Source: Acidovorax sp. GBBC 1281
GTDB lineage: Bacteria; Pseudomonadota; Gammaproteobacteria; Burkholderiales; Burkholderiaceae_C
Reading direction: 5' to 3'
Length of the DNA: 64,000 nucleotides
Assembly (NCBI RefSeq): GCF_028473645.1
Contig: NZ_CP097269.1
Span: forward strand, 1,372,001 to 1,436,000
Part shown: piece by piece, positions 19,693-28,913 of the stretch
How the letters are laid out: each line of letters starts with the position of its first letter
How positions within the stretch are numbered: the first letter of the stretch is position 1
The notes under the pieces: generated by a model
What the model was told of the DNA's origin: nothing
What the model saw: only the letters and a program-made list of their open reading frames with translations
Database searches by the model: none
Program-made: the position numbers and the translations under genes

Positions 19693-19946
19693 GCCGCACC
19701 GTCACCGTGCGCTACTTCGCCGCGATCCGCGAGGCCGTGGGGCAGGGCAGCGAGCGCCTGGCGACGCAGGCGGCCACGCTGGGCGCGCTGCGCGACGAGC
19801 TGATCGCGCGCGGCGGGCCCTGGGCGCACAGCCTGGGCCGCGACCGCGCGGTGCGCATGGCGCTCGACCAGACGCTGAGCGACGAATCCGCAGCGCTGGC
19901 CGATGGGGCGGAAGTGGCGTTCTTTCCGCCCGTCACGGGCGGCTGA
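19689..19946 (+). CDS. moaD: molybdopterin synthase small (sulfur carrier) subunit MoaD
   Basis: MoaD (85 residues) is a ubiquitin-fold sulfur carrier for molybdopterin synthase. It begins VTVRYFAAIREAVGQ, has the family block ALDQTLSDES, and ends PPVTGG, the Gly-Gly tail that is adenylylated and thiocarboxylated. The ATG overlaps the moeA stop. Its partner moaE, usually next door, is 3.5 kb away at 23.5 kb. Confidence 0.94.
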   Translation: MSRTVTVRYFAAIREAVGQGSERLATQAATLGALRDELIARGGPWAHSLGRDRAVRMALDQTLSDESAALADGAEVAFFPPVTGG

Positions 19947-19982
19947 AGGCCGGCGCGCCCGTGGCCTGACGCGCCCTTTTCG

Positions 19983-20420
19983 ATGCCTGCTTCCGACACG
20001 TCCCTTTTGCCGTTGCTGCAGGCCCTGGAGGTGGAGTTGCACCGGTCGGCCGCGCGCCAGGACGCGGCCCGGCTGGACGCACTGCTGCACGACGACTTCC
20101 GCGAGTTCGGGCGCTCCGGCGCGGTCTACACCAAGGCGGACCTGCTGTCGCAACTGCCGGCCCAGGCGCAGCATGCCGTGTTGGTCGCGGACCGCTTCGA
20201 GGTCCGGCGTCTCGGTGAATGCGCCGCGCTGCTCACGTACCGATCGGCGCAGCGGTTGGACGACGGAACCCTGGAGCGGTGGACGCTGCGCACCTCGGTG
20301 TGGGAGCGGTCTGCGCGCGGGTGGCAGATGCGCTTCCACCAGGGCACGCCTGCCGCGCCCGACGGCCCCGGCGAATCCGAACCCCCGATGGCACGGGCCG
20401 AAGGGGTGCCGCCGCCTTGA
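19983..20420 (+). CDS. SnoaL/DUF4440-like (NTF2-fold) protein
   Basis: A 145-residue protein with the pattern of NTF2-like DUF4440 proteins: LLQALEVELHRSAARQD, LDALLHDDFREFGRSGAVYTKADLL, then TYRSAQRLDDGTLERWTLRTSVWER and GWQMRFHQGTPA. Members are small cone-shaped proteins of diverse or unknown ligand. It starts the block that separates moaD from moaE, 36 bases after moaD on the same strand. Substrate or role cannot be assigned. Confidence 0.75.
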   Translation: MPASDTSLLPLLQALEVELHRSAARQDAARLDALLHDDFREFGRSGAVYTKADLLSQLPAQAQHAVLVADRFEVRRLGECAALLTYRSAQRLDDGTLERWTLRTSVWERSARGWQMRFHQGTPAAPDGPGESEPPMARAEGVPPP

Positions 20421-20454
20421 TGGCGGCGGCCCGAGGCCCGTCTCCCGCAGGCTC

Positions 20455-21411
20455 TTAGGCGCCCTGGGGTGCGGTGACGGCCGGCTCGCCGCGCGGCAAG
20501 GCCGCCAGGGCCTCTTGCAGCCGCTGTACCAGTGCCGGTGAGGCCGACGTCATCGGCGCGCGCAGTTCGTCCGCCATCTCGCCCTGCGCGGCCAGCAGGG
20601 CCTTGATGGGGGCGGGGTTGGGCTCGGCGAAGAAACGCTCCACCCACGGGAGGATCCGCTGCCAGAGCCCGCGTGCCTGCACCAGGTCCCCGGCCGCGAC
20701 GGCATCCAGGCAGGCCACCCATTCGGCCGTCTGCCAGTGCGCGCTCGCGGCGATGGCCCCGGCGCCCCCGAGCGCGACGGTGGTGAATGCCTGGGCGTCC
20801 TCGCCCGCCAGCATTTGCAGCGTGCCGTCTGCGATCAGCGCCTGCGTCTTCGCCGGGCTGCCGCCGCAATCCTTCACGGCGCGGAGGTTCGGGTGCGCCG
20901 CCAGGCTGCGCAAGGTGGCCAGGTCGAGCGTGGCGCCGGTGCGGTAGGGAATGTCGTAGACGATGAGCGGGACCGCACTGGCATCGGCGATCGCCCCGAA
21001 CCACTGTTGCAGCCCGGCCTGCGACGGCCGGATGGAATGCGGTGCCGACACCAGCAGCCCCGCGAGCGGCTGCGGGGCCAGGCTGCGCACCCGCGCCAGC
21101 ACCTGGCCCATGTGGCAGCCCGACACGCCCATCACCACCGGCAGGCCGCCCGCGTGCGCGAGCACCGTGGCCAGCACGGCGTCCTGCTCCGGCGTGTCCA
21201 GCGCCCCGGCTTCGGCGGTGGAGCCGCAGGCCATGAACCCCGCGATGCCCGTGCCGCGCAGCCGCTGCACGAGGGCCTTCAGGGCGGCATGGTCCACGGC
21301 GCCGTGGCGAAACGGGGTGACCAGGGGAATCCAGAGGCCGGAGAAATCGCCACGGGCCCGCGGGGTGGCAGGGCGGGTGGTGGCATGGGAAGGGGTGGAA
21401 TGTGAACGCAC
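20455..21411 (-). CDS. dihydrodipicolinate synthase (DapA) family protein, probably not DapA itself
   Basis: A 318-residue TIM-barrel aldolase-family protein that starts at GTG after AAAGGA. The Schiff-base lysine is Lys180 in AVKDCGG, and YDIPYRTG supplies Tyr152 and Arg157. True DapA has a PYYNRPSQ block whose second tyrosine is in the catalytic triad. Here that block reads APHSIRPSQ, so that tyrosine is absent. This suggests another aldolase or lyase activity of the family (for example on a keto-sugar acid). The dapA pathway context is missing. It faces away from moaD and lies in the moaD-moaE insertion block. Confidence 0.82.
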   Translation of the reverse strand: MRSHSTPSHATTRPATPRARGDFSGLWIPLVTPFRHGAVDHAALKALVQRLRGTGIAGFMACGSTAEAGALDTPEQDAVLATVLAHAGGLPVVMGVSGCHMGQVLARVRSLAPQPLAGLLVSAPHSIRPSQAGLQQWFGAIADASAVPLIVYDIPYRTGATLDLATLRSLAAHPNLRAVKDCGGSPAKTQALIADGTLQMLAGEDAQAFTTVALGGAGAIAASAHWQTAEWVACLDAVAAGDLVQARGLWQRILPWVERFFAEPNPAPIKALLAAQGEMADELRAPMTSASPALVQRLQEALAALPRGEPAVTAPQGA

Positions 21412-21721
21412 GGGAACATCCTTTCAGGCAACGACCGAGGGAGCCGTCCAGGGATGCGTGCGCCGACCGGCAAAGCGGCAGGCGTTCAAAAAGAAAAAAA
21501 GGGGAGAGGGTGCCTGCCGCGCGGTTCCGTCGCTCATCCGGACGGAACCGCAGCTCCGGTCAGATGAGCTGGGGTTTTTTGGCTTTGCCTGCGCACGCCG
21601 CCACGGACCGGAGGGTCCGCGAAGGCGAGGGGGTGTGCGAAGGCATGGGGGGCAGTATAGCCAGCGCGGCGCGGCGCGTTGCGGTGCCGGCACCCATCGG
21701 GCGCACCGGCCGCCGCTTCGC
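21412..21721. other. 310-base gap without a convincing gene
   Basis: Between the DapA-family gene and the end of the candidate effector gene. It contains a purine-rich run (21488-21510, mainly A then G) and a strong hairpin (21521-21551). I see no good reading frame with a ribosome site and no recognisable RNA gene. Confidence 0.5.
21521..21551. terminator. strong hairpin downstream of the candidate effector gene
   Basis: GCGGTTCCGTC-(9 bases)-GACGGAACCGC is a perfect 11 bp stem. On the minus strand it comes after the effector gene and is followed about 20 bases later by a long T-rich run. It may be its terminator; the T-tract is further away than usual. Confidence 0.4.
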
Positions 21722-22246
21722 TCATCGCCCCTCGAATTGCCGGTAGACGGAGGGATCCAGTTCGCACGAGTTCGTCATGGTCCTGTCTTGCAGGTATTCG
21801 GTGGTGTCCAGTTCGCCAGAGTGGTGCACGACCTCGCTGTCCCAGGTCATTTCCTGCAGCCCGCTCAATTGTTCGCGAAGGTCCGTGATGCGCTGGCTGA
21901 GATTGGGTGGCGTGGCATCGCCATAGACCGCTGCCGAAATCTCGCCCTGAAGCTGATGCAAATCGTTTTCGGAAGCCCTCAGCGCCGCACTCGAGTGGGC
22001 GATGCGCTGGACATGCACGTTATTGAGCATGTTGTTGACCTCGGCGTAGGTGCTGTTCAGGCGTTGTGTCCGGGTCTGCGTTGCAGGCGCCGTCCCACCG
22101 CGGCGTGTCAGGCCCGAGAGGATGCCGCCCGACGATGCCGTCGAAGACGCACGGACCTGGCCTGATGCTGGTGACTGGACGTCAGAGGATGGTGCCCGGC
22201 GAGGCGGGCTGGAGGTGGCGCCTCCACGAATGCATGCGTTTCCCAC
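21722..22246 (-). CDS. candidate type III secreted effector, serine-rich, PIP-box controlled, MGNAC N-terminus
   Basis: A 174-residue protein with no domain I recognise. The GTG start is set by AAGGAG 7 bases upstream. The first residues are then MGNACIRGGATSSPP: Gly2 and Cys5 fit N-myristoylation plus palmitoylation signals used by plant-pathogen effectors to reach host membranes. The first 50 residues hold 11 Ser and only one acidic residue, as in type III signals. Residues about 75-140 are helical. A perfect PIP box and matched -10 lie upstream. Sampled lines have 58-60 percent GC against about 78 percent in a sampled line of the neighbouring gene, suggesting transfer. A longer frame starting at 22327 would begin inside the PIP box and is rejected. 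Secretion and host targeting are inference. Confidence 0.72.
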   Translation of the reverse strand: MGNACIRGGATSSPPRRAPSSDVQSPASGQVRASSTASSGGILSGLTRRGGTAPATQTRTQRLNSTYAEVNNMLNNVHVQRIAHSSAALRASENDLHQLQGEISAAVYGDATPPNLSQRITDLREQLSGLQEMTWDSEVVHHSGELDTTEYLQDRTMTNSCELDPSVYRQFEGR

Positions 22247-22253
22247 GGTCAAA

Positions 22254-22259
22254 CTCCTT
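22254..22259 (-). promoter_or_regulatory. ribosome binding site fixing the effector GTG start
   Basis: On the minus strand AAGGAG lies 7 bases before the GTG at 22246. It is half of the palindrome CTCCTT-TT-AAGGAG (22254-22267), so it could be masked in a small hairpin if the transcript extends that far. Confidence 0.7.
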
Positions 22260-22270
22260 AAAAGGAGGGG

Positions 22271-22276
22271 ATGGTG
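22271..22276 (-). promoter_or_regulatory. -10 element of the HrpX-type promoter
   Basis: CACCAT fits the YANNNT -10 pattern described for PIP-box promoters. It begins 31 bases after the PIP box, within the established 30-32 base window. Confidence 0.6.
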
Positions 22277-22307
22277 CGTTCTGGTCCGTGAAAAGATGAG
22301 GGGAAAA

Positions 22308-22332
22308 GCGAAGCCATGCCGCTCCATGCGAA
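22308..22332 (-). promoter_or_regulatory. perfect PIP box (plant-inducible promoter, HrpX/HrpB-type regulator site)
   Basis: On the minus strand TTCGC-N15-TTCGC is an exact match to the canonical PIP box. It lies 61 bases before the GTG start of the candidate effector, in the right orientation and with a properly spaced -10 box. In Xanthomonas, Ralstonia and plant-pathogenic Acidovorax this element marks genes of the type III secretion regulon. Confidence 0.82.
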
Positions 22333-22409
22333 TGGGCGCTGTGTAGCGGTCGGTCCGTGTCGAGGCGGGATCGCAGCGGCAGTGCAGCGAAAGAGGCCAC
22401 CGGAAGGCG

Positions 22410-22736
22410 TCACGGCGCGGACGGGGCTTGCGGCAGTTCCGGGCAGCGCCAGTTCAGCAGTTCGGCCAGGCGCAGCGTGATCCAGCGCGCCTCGGGTGGC
22501 GCCACGCCGGAGCCGGGCGTGGCCAGCCCGGCGTGGATGCGCAGCAGGATCTCGGCCTCCGACGGGGCCTGCACGTGGTAGAGCGTCTGCGCCTGCTCCA
22601 CCAGATGGCTGGCCAGGTCTTCGCACAGCTCGTAGCGCTCGCGGACCACGGCGACCGGCTCGGACAGGCGCTGGCGGGCATCGCTGTACACCGCCAGGAA
22701 CGAGGGCGGGACGTGGATCTGGTTCTCGTCGTGCAT
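22410..22736 (-). CDS. conserved hypothetical protein, 108 residues
   Basis: A soluble, mostly helical protein beginning MHDENQIHVPPSFLAVYSDA and containing RERYELCEDLASHLVEQ and ARWITLRLAELLNWRCPEL. I recall similar short betaproteobacterial proteins being labelled ATPase with chaperone activity, but no nucleotide-binding motif is visible, so I leave the function open. It follows the 84-residue gene at 22749-23003 by 12 bases on the same strand, so the two form a small operon. The effector's PIP box lies between this gene and the effector. Confidence 0.7.
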   Translation of the reverse strand: MHDENQIHVPPSFLAVYSDARQRLSEPVAVVRERYELCEDLASHLVEQAQTLYHVQAPSEAEILLRIHAGLATPGSGVAPPEARWITLRLAELLNWRCPELPQAPSAP

Positions 22737-22748
22737 GGCGGATGCGGC

Positions 22749-23003
22749 TCAGTCGGGCGTGAACAGGCGCGCGAACCGCTCGGCGTCCTCGGCCAGTTCG
22801 AACGTGGCGAGCTGGCCCATCTTGCCGTCCGCCAGGCGGTGGGCGGCGAACAGGCTGTAGCGGCCCCGCAGGTCGTAGCTGGGCAGGTCGATCAGCGCGT
22901 AGGGGTGGGGCTGGAAGACCTCGTGCTCGAACACCACGCGGTGCTGGTTGCGCGGCGACGGAAAGAGCTTGTAGCGGTCGGTGGTGACGGTCTGGGTGGC
23001 CAT
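22749..23003 (-). CDS. conserved hypothetical protein, 84 residues
   Basis: A small soluble protein starting MATQTVTTDRYKLFPSPRN with beta-strand-rich composition (HRVVFEHEVFQPHPYALIDLP, GRYSLFAAHRLADG) and ending ERFARLFTPD. No family is recognised and there is no signal peptide or membrane segment. AAAGGAG lies upstream. It is the first gene of a two-gene minus-strand unit with the 108-residue hypothetical. Confidence 0.68.
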   Translation of the reverse strand: MATQTVTTDRYKLFPSPRNQHRVVFEHEVFQPHPYALIDLPSYDLRGRYSLFAAHRLADGKMGQLATFELAEDAERFARLFTPD

Positions 23004-23181
23004 GCGGAAAGGAGAGCGAAGGGGGGTGTGGCAGCGGTGCGAAGCGCAAGAGGTGGGCGCGGCGGCACGCCTGGCAAGCCGGCCACTTTAGCAAAGGCGC
23101 TCTTTTCCCGGCCGGCGCCGGCGGCCGGGCGGTTTCCGTGACAATCGCGATTTGCGAACGCACGCACAAGGACACCGCCGC

Positions 23182-23421
23182 ATGGCACGCAATTCGAGAG
23201 ACAAAGACGAGTGGGCCGGCAAGGTCTTCGCCCTCATCCAGGGCGGCAACACCCAGGCGGCCATCGCGCAGGTGAAGGTCGCGCCGTCGGTGAACGACGT
23301 GGTGCGGCTGCAGGCCATGCTGGCGCGCGTGCCGGCGTCCCCCGCGCGGCGCCAGCTCGACCAGATCATCGAGGAAGAGCGCGGCCTGCTCTCCGCCCCG
23401 CGCCTGCACCGCTCGCCATGA
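23182..23421 (+). CDS. hypothetical protein, 79 residues
   Basis: A small basic cytoplasmic protein beginning MARNSRDKDEWAGKVFALIQGGN, with a helical block ARVPASPARRQLDQIIEEERGLL. Start chosen at the ATG after AAGGA; an upstream in-frame ATG lacks a ribosome site. It lies 34 bases before moaE on the same strand and may be cotranscribed. Function unknown. Confidence 0.6.
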   Translation: MARNSRDKDEWAGKVFALIQGGNTQAAIAQVKVAPSVNDVVRLQAMLARVPASPARRQLDQIIEEERGLLSAPRLHRSP

Positions 23422-23455
23422 GCCGCACCGGCGACAGATCCCTTTCGCAGCGGCC

Positions 23456-23977
23456 ATGAACCCCGTTTCCGCTCCACACCCCATCACCCCGCCCCGCGTG
23501 GCCGTCCAGGCGGCCGACTTCGACGTGTCCGCCGAACTGGCGGCCCTGCGCGCCGGCGATCCGCGGGTGGGCGCAGTGTGCTGCTTCGTGGGCACCGTGC
23601 GCGACCACAATGCCGGCGACGCCGTCGCATCGATGGAGCTGGAGCACTACCCCGGCATGACCGAGAAGTCCATCGAAGCCATGGTGGACGAGGCGCTGCG
23701 CCGCTTCGAGCTGTTCGGCGCCCGGGTGGTGCACCGCGTGGGGCTGCTGCAGCCGCAGGACCAGATCGTGCTGGTGGCGGTGACCTCGGCCCACCGGGGC
23801 CAGGGCTTTCAGGCCTGCGAGTTCCTGATGGACTACCTCAAGACCCAGGCGCCGTTCTGGAAGAAGGAGGTCACGCCCCAGGGCGCGCGCTGGGTCGACG
23901 CCCGCGTGACCGACGATGCCGCGCTGGCGCGCTGGGGCATCGCGGCCCTTCCCAATGCGGATCAGGGTTTGAGGTAA
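23456..23977 (+). CDS. moaE: molybdopterin synthase catalytic subunit MoaE
   Basis: MoaE (173 residues) forms the large subunit that, with MoaD, converts precursor Z into molybdopterin. Family blocks are GAVCCFVGTVRDHNAGD, MELEHYPGMTEKSI, RVVHRVGLLQPQDQIVLV and SAHRGQGFQACEFLMDYLKTQAPFWKKE, the last including the active-site lysines. It has an extended N-terminus of about 20 residues. It is separated from mobB-moeA-moaD by a 3.5 kb block of accessory-looking genes. Confidence 0.95.
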   Translation: MNPVSAPHPITPPRVAVQAADFDVSAELAALRAGDPRVGAVCCFVGTVRDHNAGDAVASMELEHYPGMTEKSIEAMVDEALRRFELFGARVVHRVGLLQPQDQIVLVAVTSAHRGQGFQACEFLMDYLKTQAPFWKKEVTPQGARWVDARVTDDAALARWGIAALPNADQGLR

Positions 23978-24030
23978 AAAAGGCCTTCACCGCATATTCC
24001 ACTAGGGCATGGTGCTATCAATAAGTGAGC
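23976..24030 (+). repeat. Comamonadaceae-type dispersed intergenic repeat, copy 3
   Basis: Begins at the moaE stop. AAAAAAGGCC is followed by module A CCGCATATTCCACTAGGGC (23990-24008) and module B GCTATCAATAAGTGAGC (24014-24030). It closely parallels the copy after dnaB. A short hairpin GGCATTT..AAATGCC (24035-24052) follows. Confidence 0.7.
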
Positions 24031-24095
24031 ATTTGGCATTTTTTGAAATGCCCGCCTGAATTTGATCTGGCGCATGGCCTGCTGTGGGGCGCGCG

Positions 24096-24124
24096 CTTGA
24101 AATGTGCCTCCACCTCCCCCAACT
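24096..24124 (+). promoter_or_regulatory. sigma-32 (RpoH) type promoter of clpB
   Basis: CTTGAAA (24096-24102), a 14-base spacer and CCCCAACT (24117-24124) resemble the heat-shock consensus. The spacer equals that of the grpE promoter. It lies 28 bases before the clpB ATG. Confidence 0.7.
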
Positions 24125-24152
24125 GCGTTGCAATTCGGAGGACATTTCAACC

Positions 24153-26762
<2,610 letters not shown>

Positions 26763-26790
26763 GCCGGGCCTTCTCAGGAAAGGACGTGGT

Positions 26791-27135
26791 TTGAACGATT
26801 TTGCAGCCGGGGTGATCCGGTGGATGGTGCGCCTGGCTGTGGTGGCCGTCGGCGTGGTCTTTTTCCTGAGCCTGCTGACCGTGGCCGCTTTGCTGGCGGT
26901 GGTCTGGGGCGCCCGTGCCCTGTGGGCGCGAGTGACCGGCCGCCCCGTGACGCCCTGGGCCATGCGAATGGACCCGCGTGCCGGCTGGAGCACGGTGTAC
27001 CGCAGCACGGCGCGCTGGTCCGCTGCCCCGGGCGGCCGCCCGGTGGCGGACTGCCCCGCCGAGCCGGCGGTGCGCTCGCGCGAACTGCCCGGCGCGCGTG
27101 AGGTGACCGACGTGCAGGCGCGCGACGTGTCCTGA
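26791..27135 (+). CDS. hypothetical membrane protein downstream of clpB
   Basis: A 114-residue protein, probably starting at TTG. One long hydrophobic segment covers residues about 12-42 (VRLAVVAVGVVFFLSLL then AALLAVVWGARALW). The rest is Arg/Pro-rich and probably cytoplasmic. It lies 28 bases after clpB on the same strand. An alternative start is the ATG at residue 12. No family recognised. Confidence 0.55.
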   Translation: MNDFAAGVIRWMVRLAVVAVGVVFFLSLLTVAALLAVVWGARALWARVTGRPVTPWAMRMDPRAGWSTVYRSTARWSAAPGGRPVADCPAEPAVRSRELPGAREVTDVQARDVS

Positions 27136-27198
27136 GCCGGCGGCGCGGCGGAGCGGTGGCCCGCTCGCCTGCCTTTGTGTTGGGACATCGGTGCCGGG

Positions 27199-27243
27199 CC
27201 GCGCCCGGGATCGCACCGCGCCCGGGATCGCACCGCGCCCGGC
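27199..27243. repeat. 17-base tandem repeat, about 2.6 copies
   Basis: The unit CCGCGCCCGGGATCGCA occurs twice in full (27199-27215, 27216-27232) and once partially (27233-27243) in the gap before the aldehyde dehydrogenase gene. Each unit contains the palindromic core CCCGGG. Confidence 0.75.
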
Positions 27244-27345
27244 TCGGCCTGGGCCAGCGGCCATCGGGCAAGCGTTTCCCCGCTTATTTTTCTGAATGAG
27301 GCACTTGGAGACCTGGATTTACAGGCGGTTGCAAGGGCGCTGCCT

Positions 27346-28794
27346 ATGATGCGTGCAATGACCCCTGCCGATATCCGCCACCAGTTCGAAATCCAGCGGC
27401 GTGCCAGCCGGGACCATGCCGACGTGCCCCTGCTGGTGCGCCGAGAGCGCCTGCTGCGGGTGCGCAAGATGCTGGACGAACACGGCCCGGTGCTCGCGGC
27501 GGCGGTGCAGGCCGATTTCGGCATGCGGTCGCCGCGCCTGACCGAGGTGGCCGATCTGTTCGTGCTGCGCGCGCAGCTGTCGCACACGCTGCGCCACCTG
27601 GCCCGCTGGGCCAAGCCCCGCAAGGTCTTCACCCCGATGTTCCTGCAGCCGGCGCATGCCTGGGTGCAGCGGCAGCCGCTCGGCGTGGTGGGCGTGATCG
27701 CGCCGTGGAACTATCCCGTGCAGCTGGCGCTGGCACCGGCCATCGGCGCCCTAGCGGCAGGCAACCGGGTGATGCTCAAGCCCAGCGAACTCACGCCCCA
27801 CACCTCTGCGCAACTGGCCTCCCTGGTCTCGCAGTTCTTTTCGCCCGACGAGTTCTGCGTGGTGCAGGGCGATGCCGCGGTGGCGGCGCTGGTCGCCTCG
27901 CTGCCGTTCGATCACCTCGTGTTCACCGGCTCCACGGCGGTGGGGCGCAAGGTGGCGCAGGCCGCCGCCGTGCACCTGACACCCACTACGCTGGAGCTGG
28001 GCGGCAAGTCCCCGTGCATCCTCGATGCGGACTGCGACCTGCAGGACGCCGCGCTCAAGATCGCGCACGGCAAGCTGCTGAACGCGGGCCAGACCTGCAT
28101 CGCGCCGGACTATGTGCTGCTGCCGCGCGGGCGCGAAGCCGCGTTCGGCGAGGCCTACCGCACCGCCGTGGCACGGCTCTTTCCGTATTTCGAGGGCAAC
28201 CCCGACTACGCCTCCGTCATCAACCCCCGGCAGCTGGCTCGCCTGCGCACCATGCTGCAGCAGGCGCAGACGCAAGGCGCCGACGTGCAGGTGCTCGAAC
28301 CCGTGCCCGGCTCCCCGCCACCGCCCGCGCAGGGCATCGGAGACGGGGTGGGGCGGCAGATGCCGCCGGTGCTGGTCTTCAACGCCAGCCTGAACATGCA
28401 GGTGATGCAGGAAGAGATCTTCGGCCCCGTGCTGCCCGTGCTGGGCTACGAGCGGCTGGACGACGCCATCGCGCACATCAACGCCGGGCCGCGGCCGCTG
28501 GCGCTGTATTGGTTCGGCCGCAACGAAGCCGTGCGCGACGATGTGCTGCGCCGCACGGTGAGCGGCGGCGTCACGGTGAACGACACGCTCATGCACATCA
28601 CGCACGACAACCTGCCGTTCGGCGGGGTCGGCGACAGTGGCTGGGGCGCCTACCACGGCGAGGCGGGCTTTCTGCGCTTTTGCCACCAGAAGTCGGTGCT
28701 GGTGCAATCGCGCTGGTCCATGGGCTCGGCGCTCTACCCGCCGTATGGCGCGCGTTTCGACCGCGTCATGGGCCTGCTGCGCCGCTGGCTTTAG
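27346..28794 (+). CDS. aldehyde dehydrogenase, coniferyl-aldehyde dehydrogenase type
   Basis: A 482-residue NAD(P)-dependent aldehyde dehydrogenase of class 3, which oxidises aromatic or fatty aldehydes to acids. The cofactor site is GVIAPWNYPVQLALAPA and FTGSTAVGRKVAQAAA. The catalytic pair is Glu near residue 217 in LELGGKSP and Cys near 251 in NAGQTCIAPDYVL, the subgroup signature. AAGGG precedes the ATG at 27346; the frame is open further up but crosses the tandem repeat and is unlikely to be coding. A role in lignin-derived phenylpropanoid use would fit a plant-associated host but is inferred. Confidence 0.88.
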   Translation: MMRAMTPADIRHQFEIQRRASRDHADVPLLVRRERLLRVRKMLDEHGPVLAAAVQADFGMRSPRLTEVADLFVLRAQLSHTLRHLARWAKPRKVFTPMFLQPAHAWVQRQPLGVVGVIAPWNYPVQLALAPAIGALAAGNRVMLKPSELTPHTSAQLASLVSQFFSPDEFCVVQGDAAVAALVASLPFDHLVFTGSTAVGRKVAQAAAVHLTPTTLELGGKSPCILDADCDLQDAALKIAHGKLLNAGQTCIAPDYVLLPRGREAAFGEAYRTAVARLFPYFEGNPDYASVINPRQLARLRTMLQQAQTQGADVQVLEPVPGSPPPPAQGIGDGVGRQMPPVLVFNASLNMQVMQEEIFGPVLPVLGYERLDDAIAHINAGPRPLALYWFGRNEAVRDDVLRRTVSGGVTVNDTLMHITHDNLPFGGVGDSGWGAYHGEAGFLRFCHQKSVLVQSRWSMGSALYPPYGARFDRVMGLLRRWL

Positions 28795-28913
28795 CCGCCA
28801 CGGGGCCCTCGCACAGGGCCCGGGACAGCCGGGGGCTGGAGTGGAAAAACCATTTGCGGCGACAATGCCGCTCCTTTCGTTTTTTCATCCCCTGTTTTCG
28901 TCCCGTTTTTTCC

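Noticed and set aside
22247..22327. 201-residue version of the effector starting at ATG 22327
   Set aside because: The start falls inside the PIP box and upstream of the predicted transcription start; the GTG has an excellent AAGGAG.
23016..23043. TTCGC-N18-TTCGC on the minus strand, upstream of the 84-residue hypothetical
   Set aside because: The 18-base spacer is outside the PIP-box range and the element lies only 13 bases from the start codon, leaving no room for a -10.
27175..27345. Longer N-terminus for the aldehyde dehydrogenase
   Set aside because: It would translate the 17-base tandem repeat and an Arg/Gly/Pro-rich stretch not expected in the family; a ribosome-like AAGGG precedes the ATG at 27346.
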